From the NCBI RefSeq assembly GCF_020149765.1, contig NZ_CP083809.1:2666001-2730000 (forward strand): DNA of 64,000 nucleotides. The letters run 5' to 3'. Below the pieces are notes generated by a model. It was not told the origin of the DNA and did not search any database. It worked only from the letters and a program-made list of their open reading frames with translations. This stretch comes from Pantoea agglomerans. GTDB lineage: Bacteria; Pseudomonadota; Gammaproteobacteria; Enterobacterales; Enterobacteriaceae. Below, one piece after another: positions 58,343-64,000 of the stretch. Made by a program: the position numbers and the translations under genes. Numbering within the stretch: position 1 is the stretch's first letter; every line of letters begins with the position of its first letter.

Positions 58343-58846
58343 ATGAGTACCGCAAAACTGGTTAAAACGAAGGCTTCCGATCTGCTTTACACCCGTAACG
58401 ATGTGGCTGACGACGAAAAAAAAGCCACCATTGAAGTGCTCAATCGTCTGGTAGTGGAATTTATCGATCTGTCGCTGATCACCAAGCAGGCGCACTGGAA
58501 CATGCGCGGCGCTAACTTTATCGGCGTACATGAAATGCTGGACGGTTTCCGCACCACTATTACCGATCACCAGGATACCATTGCTGAACGCGTGGTGCAG
58601 TTAGGCGGCGTGGCGCTGGGCACTACCCAGGTCGTAAACGACAGAACCCCGCTGCAGAGCTATCCGCTGAACATTCACAGCGTGCAGGACCACCTGAAAG
58701 CGCTGGCTGACCGCTACGCCATCGTGGCCAACGATACCCGTAAAGCGATTTCTGAAGTGAAAGATGAAGACACCGCAGATATCTTTACCGCGGCATCGCG
58801 CGACCTGGATAAATTCCTGTGGTTTATCGAGTCGAACATCGAATAA
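58343..58846 (+). CDS. dps: Dps, DNA-binding ferritin-like protein
   Basis: Dodecameric iron-storage and DNA-protecting protein, 167 aa (E. coli 167). Ferroxidase residues His51, His63, Asp67, Asp78 and Glu82 are all present; N-terminal lysines (STAKLVKTK) for DNA binding. AGAGAGGA before the ATG. Confidence 0.98.
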   Translation: MSTAKLVKTKASDLLYTRNDVADDEKKATIEVLNRLVVEFIDLSLITKQAHWNMRGANFIGVHEMLDGFRTTITDHQDTIAERVVQLGGVALGTTQVVNDRTPLQSYPLNIHSVQDHLKALADRYAIVANDTRKAISEVKDEDTADIFTAASRDLDKFLWFIESNIE

Positions 58847-58864
58847 AAGTGAATGCAGTTATCA

Positions 58865-58886
58865 GGCGGGGAAACCCGCCTTTTTT
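58865..58886 (+). terminator. dps terminator
   Basis: GGCGGG, GAAA, CCCGCC (58865-58880), then TTTTTT. Confidence 0.9.
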
Positions 58887-58973
58887 ATGCCTGCTTAACC
58901 TCATGATCACTATTTTTTGACCTTCATTACATTTCTGAACGCCTCTCCTTCCCACGCCTGACGGCGCATGCAA

Positions 58974-59029
58974 AGGTGCATTGCACCAGAATAATCCTAT
59001 GCACCATTATGGTGCTCAGTTTTGGTGCA
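58974..59029. promoter_or_regulatory. NtrC enhancer sites of glnHPQ
   Basis: TGCACCATTATGGTGCT (59000-59016) is a full-consensus NtrC site; a second, TGCTCAGTTTTGGTGCA (59013-59029), overlaps it, and GGTGCATTGCACC lies at about 58974-58987. Together there are five TGCACC/GGTGC half-sites. Confidence 0.85.
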
Positions 59030-59069
59030 AAAGTTTTTGCCCTTGCAAAATCGTGTCAGCTTTCAGGTT

Positions 59070-59082
59070 TAAGCCATTGATT
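59070..59082. promoter_or_regulatory. IHF site between NtrC sites and glnH promoter
   Basis: On the minus strand AATCAATGGCTTA fits the IHF consensus WATCAA-N4-TTR without mismatch. Placed between the enhancers and the -24/-12 promoter, where it would bend DNA. Confidence 0.7.
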
Positions 59083-59099
59083 GTGATTAAAATGAAAAG

Positions 59100-59116
59100 T
59101 TGGCATAATTTTTTCA
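59100..59116 (+). promoter_or_regulatory. Sigma54 promoter of glnHPQ
   Basis: TTGGCATAATTTTTTCA: GG at 59102-59103 (-24), with TC rather than GC 10 nt on (-12). The same imperfect -12 is known for E. coli glnHp2, which is why that promoter needs IHF. Confidence 0.75.
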
Positions 59117-59168
59117 TATGGTAAGCCGTAAACACCGCTCTCGGGTCGGGAAGTAATAAGGAAAAATG

Positions 59169-59915
59169 ATGAAGTCACTGTTTAAAGTCTCTGTGGCCGC
59201 GCTGGCGCTGGCCTTCTCTCTCTCCTCCACCGCAGCAGAAAAAAAACTGATCGTCGCCACTGACACCGCTTTCGTTCCTTTTGAGTTCAAGCAGGGCGAC
59301 AAGTATGTTGGCTTTGACGTCGATCTGTGGGCCGCCATCGCCAAAGAGCTGAAGCTGGACTATACCCTGAAGCCAATGGACTTCAGCGGCATTATCCCTG
59401 CCCTGCAAACGCGCAATATCGACCTGGCGCTGGCGGGTATCACCATTACTGACGAGCGTAAAAAAGCGATCGAATTCTCTGACGGCTACTACAAAAGCGG
59501 TCTGCTGGTGATGGTTCGCAACAACGAGAACAACATCAAAGGCATCGACGACCTGAACGGCAAAGTGGTCGCGGTGAAGAGCGGCACCGGCTCCGTGGAT
59601 TACGCGAAAGCGCATATTAAAACCAAAGATCTGCGTCAGTTCCCGAATATCGACAACGCCTATATGGAGCTGGGCACTAACCGCGCCGACGCGGTGCTGC
59701 ACGACACGCCAAACATCCTTTACTTTATCAACACCGCAGGCAAGGGCCGCTTTAAAGCAGTAGGCGACTCTATCGAAGCGCAGCAGTATGGCGTCGCGTT
59801 CCCGAAAGGCAGCGACGAGCTGCGTGAAAAAGTAAACGGCGCGCTGAAGACCCTGAAAGAGAACGGCACCTATAACCAGATCTACAAAAAATGGTTCGGC
59901 AGCGAACCTAAATAA
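59169..59915 (+). CDS. glnH: GlnH, periplasmic glutamine-binding protein
   Basis: 248 aa, the E. coli length. Signal peptide cut near SSTAAEKKL; ligand segments [36 protein letters not shown]. Two ATG codons in a row; the second (59169) has six-nt spacing from AAGGA. First gene of glnHPQ. Confidence 0.97.
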   Translation: MKSLFKVSVAALALAFSLSSTAAEKKLIVATDTAFVPFEFKQGDKYVGFDVDLWAAIAKELKLDYTLKPMDFSGIIPALQTRNIDLALAGITITDERKKAIEFSDGYYKSGLLVMVRNNENNIKGIDDLNGKVVAVKSGTGSVDYAKAHIKTKDLRQFPNIDNAYMELGTNRADAVLHDTPNILYFINTAGKGRFKAVGDSIEAQQYGVAFPKGSDELREKVNGALKTLKENGTYNQIYKKWFGSEPK

Positions 59916-59937
59916 TAAATTTTTGCTTTTATTTTAG

Positions 59938-59962
59938 GCAGGGCCGCGCGCCCTGCTTTTTT
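59938..59962 (+). terminator. Attenuator between glnH and glnP
   Basis: GCAGGGC (59938-59944), loop CGCGC, GCCCTGC (59950-59956), then TTTTTT. It would lower glnPQ relative to glnH, as usual for binding-protein-first operons. Confidence 0.8.
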
Positions 59963-59989
59963 CCACCGCAACACAACTGGAGTCACACC

Positions 59990-60649
59990 ATGGAGTTTGA
60001 CTGGAGCGTCATCTGGCCCGCCATGCCGGCGCTGATTGAAGGCGCGAAAATGACCCTGCTGATCTCGGTGCTCGGCCTGGTCGGCGGGCTGATTATCGGC
60101 CTGGTCGCCGGCTTCGCCCGCGCCTACGGCGGCTGGATCGCTAACAACCTCGCGCTGGTCTTTATTGAGATCATTCGCGGTACCCCTATCGTCGTGCAGG
60201 TGATGTTTATCTACTTTGCGCTGCCGATGGCTTTCCCCGATCTGCGCATCGATCCGTTCACCGCCGCGGTGGTGACCATTATGATCAACTCAGGCGCCTA
60301 TATCGCCGAAATCACGCGCGGCGCGGTGCTGTCGATAAACAAAGGCTTTCGCGAAGCGGGCCTGGCGCTGGGTCTGTCGCGTCGCGAAACCCTGCGCTAC
60401 GTTATTATGCCGCTGGCGCTGCGCCGTATGCTGCCGCCGCTCGGCAACCAGTGGATCGTCAGTATTAAAGACACCTCGCTGTTTATCGTTATCGGCGTGG
60501 CGGAACTGACGCGTCAGGGTCAGGAAATCATCGCCGGTAACTTCCGCGCGCTGGAGATCTGGAGCGCCGTGGCGATTATCTACCTTGTGATTACGCTGGT
60601 GTTGAGCTTTGTGCTGCGCCGCATCGAGAAAAGGATGAAAATCCTGTGA
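59990..60649 (+). CDS. glnP: GlnP, glutamine ABC transporter permease
   Basis: 219 aa, the E. coli length. Five membrane segments and EAA loop [20 protein letters not shown]. Overlaps glnQ by 4 nt (GTGA). Confidence 0.97.
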   Translation: MEFDWSVIWPAMPALIEGAKMTLLISVLGLVGGLIIGLVAGFARAYGGWIANNLALVFIEIIRGTPIVVQVMFIYFALPMAFPDLRIDPFTAAVVTIMINSGAYIAEITRGAVLSINKGFREAGLALGLSRRETLRYVIMPLALRRMLPPLGNQWIVSIKDTSLFIVIGVAELTRQGQEIIAGNFRALEIWSAVAIIYLVITLVLSFVLRRIEKRMKIL

Positions 60650-61368
60650 TTGAATTTAAAAACGTTTCAAAGAGCTTTGGCACAACTCAGGTGCTGCACG
60701 ATATCAACCTGAAGATTAACCAGGGTGAAGTGGTGGTGATTATCGGGCCGTCCGGCTCGGGCAAATCGACGCTGCTGCGCTGCATCAACAAGCTGGAAGA
60801 GATCTCCAGCGGGGAGCTGGTCGTCGACGGCCTGAAAGTCAACGATCCCAACGTTGACGAGCGCCTGATCCGTCAGGAAGCGGGCATGGTGTTCCAGCAG
60901 TTTCACCTGTTCCCGCAGATGAGCGCGCTGGATAACGTGGCGTTCGGCCCCATCCGCGTGCGCGGCGCGAATAAGCAGGATGCGCATAAGCTGGCGCGCG
61001 AGCTGCTGGCGAAGGTCGGTCTGGCCGAGCGCGCGCACCACTTCCCTTCTGAACTCTCTGGCGGCCAGCAGCAGCGCGTCGCTATCGCCCGCGCGCTGGC
61101 GGTGAAGCCGAAGCTGATGCTGTTCGACGAGCCGACCTCTGCGCTGGATCCCGAACTGCGCCACGAGGTGCTGAAGGTGATGCAGGATCTGGCGGAGGAA
61201 GGTATGACGATGGTGATCGTCACACATGAGGTGGGCTTCGCACAGAAAGTTGCGTCGCGCCTGATCTTTATTGATAAAGGCACCATCGCAGAAGATGGCG
61301 ATCCCGATGCGCTGATCACCCAGCCGCCGAGCGATCGCCTGCGCGAGTTCCTGCAGCACGTTTCCTGA
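60646..61368 (+). CDS. glnQ: GlnQ, glutamine ABC transporter ATPase
   Basis: 240 aa, the E. coli length, from a GTG start within the glnP stop. Walker [10 protein letters not shown], signature LSGGQQQR, Walker [16 protein letters not shown]-loop VTHEV. Confidence 0.97.
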   Translation: MIEFKNVSKSFGTTQVLHDINLKINQGEVVVIIGPSGSGKSTLLRCINKLEEISSGELVVDGLKVNDPNVDERLIRQEAGMVFQQFHLFPQMSALDNVAFGPIRVRGANKQDAHKLARELLAKVGLAERAHHFPSELSGGQQQRVAIARALAVKPKLMLFDEPTSALDPELRHEVLKVMQDLAEEGMTMVIVTHEVGFAQKVASRLIFIDKGTIAEDGDPDALITQPPSDRLREFLQHVS

Positions 61369-61373
61369 TTTTC

Positions 61374-61402
61374 CGGGCCGACATGCGTCGGCCCGTCGCC
61401 TT
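61374..61402 (+). terminator. glnHPQ terminator
   Basis: CGGGCCGAC (61374-61382), ATGC, GTCGGCCCG (61387-61395), then TCGCCTTTT. Confidence 0.8.
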
Positions 61403-61510
61403 TTCCCCCGCCGTTCCTCGACCGTACGATTAATGCCTTTCCGACCTTTCACTCCCGGCGCCTGACTATACTTCTCCACCTGTGAGCCAGAGGTTGCTAA
61501 GGAGAAAGCC

Positions 61511-63781
61511 ATGTTGTCAGCCCACACCTGTCGTCGCCTGTTGCGGCAAGGGATCGCGCTGTTGCTACTTTGCTGTTGTATGCTGCCCGCCGCGCAGGCG
61601 GTAACGCTGCCGCAGGCGGCGGTAGCGGCGCAGCAGTCGTCCGGCGCCGCCAGCGGCGCGCAGAGCGAGCCAACGCTCGATGAGAAAAAAGCCGCTTACG
61701 CCGCACTGGCGAATATTCTGGAAAACGATCAATCGCGCAAAGCGCTAATCGACCAGCTGCGCGGCGCCTCCAGCACGACGGCGAAAGAGACGGCCCCCGC
61801 GCTGACGCCGCCGACCGAAGAAGAGGATAAAACCGTGCTGCAGGGCGTCACGGACGTCACCCGCGAGTTTGGCGGCGACGTGGCGCAAAAATTTGCCCGC
61901 CTGCGTGACAATATCGCCGATGCGCCACACAAGACGTTTAACCCCGATACTTTCTTCAATGCGCTGCGCCACTTCGTCGTGCTGGCGGCGGCGCTATTCG
62001 CCTTTTACAGGCTGCTGCGCCTCACGGTGTCGCCGCTCTATCGCCGCATGGGGCGCTGGGGACGCGCAAAAAACCGCGAGCAGCATAACTGGCTGCAGCT
62101 GCCGACGGCGATTACCGGTGCCTTTATTATCGACCTGATGCTGCTGGCGCTGACGCTGTTTGTCGGTCAGATCCTCAGCGACAGCTATCACGGCGACAGC
62201 CGCACCATCGCCTATCAGCAAGGGCTGTTCCTCAACGCCTTCGCGCTGATTGAGTTTTTTAAAGCGGTGCTGCGCCTGATCTTCTGCCCTGGCTTCGCCG
62301 ACCTGCGCTTCTTTCACCTCAGCGACGGACGCGCCCGCTACTGGAATACGCGCCTGAGCTGGATCTCCGGCCTCATCGGCTATGGGCTGCTGGTGATAGT
62401 GCCGATTGTCTCTAACCAGGTTAACGTACAGGTAGCGGCGGTGGTTAACGTATTGATTATGGGCATTATGACCGGCTGGGCGCTGTTTCTTATCTTTACC
62501 AACCGCCGCTCGATTCATTTCGCGCTGCAGGCGCTGTCGGATCGCAGCATGGCCTTTTTCGCCTTCTTTATCCGCGCCTTCGCGCTGGTGTGGCACTGGC
62601 TGGCGAGCGCCTACTTTATCGCACTGTTTCTGCTTTCTATTTTCAATCCCGGCGACAGCCTGAAATTTATGATGTCGGCCACGGTGCGCACGCTGGCGAT
62701 TATCGGCATCGCCGCCTTTATCTCCGGCATCCTGACGCGCTGGATAGGCAAAACCATCACCCTCTCAGCCGACCTGCGCCGCAACTATCCGGCGCTGCAA
62801 AAACGCGTCAACGCCTGGGTGAAGGCGCTGCTGAAGCTGGCGCGCATCGTCACGGTGTTCGCCACGCTGCTGCTGCTGCTCAACGCCTGGAACCTGTTCG
62901 ATCTCTGGCACTGGCTCACGGTCGGCCCCGGCGAGAAGATGGTGGATGTGCTGATCCGCATCGTGATGATCCTGCTGCTGTCGGCGATAGGCTGGACGGT
63001 GCTGGCGAGCCTGATTGAGAGCCGCCTCGCCTCCGATTCCCACGGCCGCCCGATGCCAGGCGCCCGTACCCGCACGCTGCTGACCCTGTTCCGCAACGCG
63101 CTGGCGGTGGTGATTAGCACCATCACCATTATGATTTTATTGTCGGAAATTGGCGTCAATATCGCGCCTCTGCTGGCGGGCGCGGGCGCCCTCGGCCTGG
63201 CGGTTTCATTCGGTTCGCAAACGCTGGTGAAAGATATTATTACCGGCATCTTCATTCAGTTTGAGAACGGCATGAATACCGGCGATCTGGTGACCATCGG
63301 CGCCATCACCGGCACGGTAGAACGTATGTCGATTCGCTCGGTGGGCGTGCGCCAGGACACCGGCGCCTATCACATCATTCCCTGGTCTTCGATTACCACC
63401 TTCGCCAACTTCGTGCGCGGCATCGGCTCTTTTGTGGCGAACTATGACGTGGAGCGCGGCGAAGAGAGCGACCGGGTGAACCAGGTACTGCAGGAGGCGG
63501 TGGATGAGCTGCTGAAGAATCCAGATATTCGCGGCATGGTGATTGGCGAGCCGAACTTCGCCGGCCTGGTGGGCTTAACCAATCAGGCCTTTACCGTGCG
63601 CGTCTCTTTTACCACGCAGCCGCTGAAGCAGTGGACGGTGCGCTTTGCGCTGGACAGCATGGTGAAGAAGCATTTTGATGCGGCCGGGATAAAAGCGCCG
63701 CATCAGACGGTTGAGGTGATGCAGACCGGCAACAGCGCGGCAAGCGTGGCCGCCCTGCCCGCCCTGCCGGCGCCCGAGTAA
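61511..63781 (+). CDS. ybiO: YbiO, MscS-type mechanosensitive channel
   Basis: 756 aa (E. coli 741). Periplasmic N-terminal region after a signal peptide (residues 1-30), about eleven membrane segments, the pore-lining helix GALGLAVSFGSQTLVKDIITG (residues near 556-576) with the typical Gly/Ala packing, then the MscS beta and carboxy domains and an Ala/Pro-rich tail. Protects against hypoosmotic shock in E. coli. AAGGAGAAAG before the ATG. Confidence 0.95.
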   Translation: MLSAHTCRRLLRQGIALLLLCCCMLPAAQAVTLPQAAVAAQQSSGAASGAQSEPTLDEKKAAYAALANILENDQSRKALIDQLRGASSTTAKETAPALTPPTEEEDKTVLQGVTDVTREFGGDVAQKFARLRDNIADAPHKTFNPDTFFNALRHFVVLAAALFAFYRLLRLTVSPLYRRMGRWGRAKNREQHNWLQLPTAITGAFIIDLMLLALTLFVGQILSDSYHGDSRTIAYQQGLFLNAFALIEFFKAVLRLIFCPGFADLRFFHLSDGRARYWNTRLSWISGLIGYGLLVIVPIVSNQVNVQVAAVVNVLIMGIMTGWALFLIFTNRRSIHFALQALSDRSMAFFAFFIRAFALVWHWLASAYFIALFLLSIFNPGDSLKFMMSATVRTLAIIGIAAFISGILTRWIGKTITLSADLRRNYPALQKRVNAWVKALLKLARIVTVFATLLLLLNAWNLFDLWHWLTVGPGEKMVDVLIRIVMILLLSAIGWTVLASLIESRLASDSHGRPMPGARTRTLLTLFRNALAVVISTITIMILLSEIGVNIAPLLAGAGALGLAVSFGSQTLVKDIITGIFIQFENGMNTGDLVTIGAITGTVERMSIRSVGVRQDTGAYHIIPWSSITTFANFVRGIGSFVANYDVERGEESDRVNQVLQEAVDELLKNPDIRGMVIGEPNFAGLVGLTNQAFTVRVSFTTQPLKQWTVRFALDSMVKKHFDAAGIKAPHQTVEVMQTGNSAASVAALPALPAPE

Positions 63782-63783
63782 GG

Positions 63784-64000
63784 CTATTTTGCCAGCCGCT
63801 GCGCCCGCGTCGCGGCTGGCATAAAGCTCCAGGCGAGGAAACGGCTCTGCTTCTGACCCTGCGCCATATTCACCACGCGCACCTCCGCCGCATCGAGCGC
63901 CTGCAGCTGTTTTTCCAGCGCCGGCAGGTTCTCACGGCGCGACACCAGAGAGGTGAACCAGATGCACTGGCGCGCCAGAGCCACGCTCTCGGCGATCATC
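63784..64000 (-). CDS. rlmF: RlmF, 23S rRNA (adenine1618-N6)-methyltransferase, C-terminal part
   Basis: Only the 3' end (72 codons) is in the window; the gene runs off the right edge. The last residues, [19 protein letters not shown] and [16 protein letters not shown], match the RlmF/YbiN C-terminus. Convergent with ybiO (3-nt gap), as in E. coli. Confidence 0.85.
   Translation of the reverse strand, partial: MIAESVALARQCIWFTSLVSRRENLPALEKQLQALDAAEVRVVNMAQGQKQSRFLAWSFMPAATRAQRLAK

Overview
The window is a gene-dense, GC-rich stretch of a gammaproteobacterial chromosome of the order Enterobacterales. Nearly every gene has a recognisable Escherichia coli counterpart, and the order from cydDC to rlmF follows the E. 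coli K-12 cydD-ybiN interval in inverted orientation. Base composition, the extra genes and the losses relative to K-12 point to Erwiniaceae (Pantoea/Erwinia/Mixta-like). Family-level placement is inference; no 16S or marker search was possible. I see no prophage, insertion sequence, CRISPR array, rRNA or tRNA. The tRNA-Ser that sits between infA and clpA in E. coli (serW) is absent.

Layout. 1-3117: 3' part of cydD, then cydC and aat. 3118-6970: infA with a long leader, the clpSA protease genes and cspD. 7052-14437: ybjD (OLD-type ATPase/nuclease), lysO, poxB, ltaE, amiD, ybjQ, ybjP. 14581-18359: arginine uptake (artPIQM, artJ) with ArgR-box-like sites. 18423-28059: rlmC, ybjO, potFGHI (putrescine uptake), ybjN, rimK, nfsA, ybjC, divergent grxA, ybjM. 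28311-32321: ybjL, the sigma-E-controlled sRNA gene rybB, ybjG, dacC. 32589-36637: a less conserved block with a HAD phosphatase, a broken yliI, a DUF3313 lipoprotein, a CynT-like carbonic anhydrase and a DUF4385 gene. 36634-42907: the iaaA-gsiABCD glutathione-import operon, whose gsiB carries a frameshift. 43133-45120: moeAB. 45242-53830: ybiT, an extra H-NS-family gene, a sugar MFS porter and a three-gene EmrAB/outer-membrane-factor efflux operon. 53977-56726: ybiR, mntR, a divergent MntR-boxed mntS-like operon, ompX. 57102-61368: rhtA, dps, glnHPQ. 61511-64000: ybiO and the 3' end of rlmF.

How it works together. Much of the window is nitrogen and amino-acid transport (art, pot, gln, gsi, lysO, rhtA) with matching regulatory DNA: ArgR-type palindromes at artP, artJ and, unexpectedly, potF; and an NtrC-IHF-sigma54 arrangement at glnH. 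A second theme is envelope and metal/oxidative stress (rybB, ompX, ybjG, dacC, amiD, dps with a Fur-box-like site, mntR/mntS, grxA, nfsA).

The most novel item is the mntR-ompX interval. Two tandem MntR-like palindromes overlap a promoter for a probable 25-residue single-pass membrane protein (55741-55818), followed 13 nt later by a 64-residue MntS-like protein with an extra cysteine-rich N-terminus. Two disrupted genes (yliI with a missing internal segment of about 146-149 bp; gsiB with a 2-nt loss) lie within 7 kb of each other and should be checked against reads.
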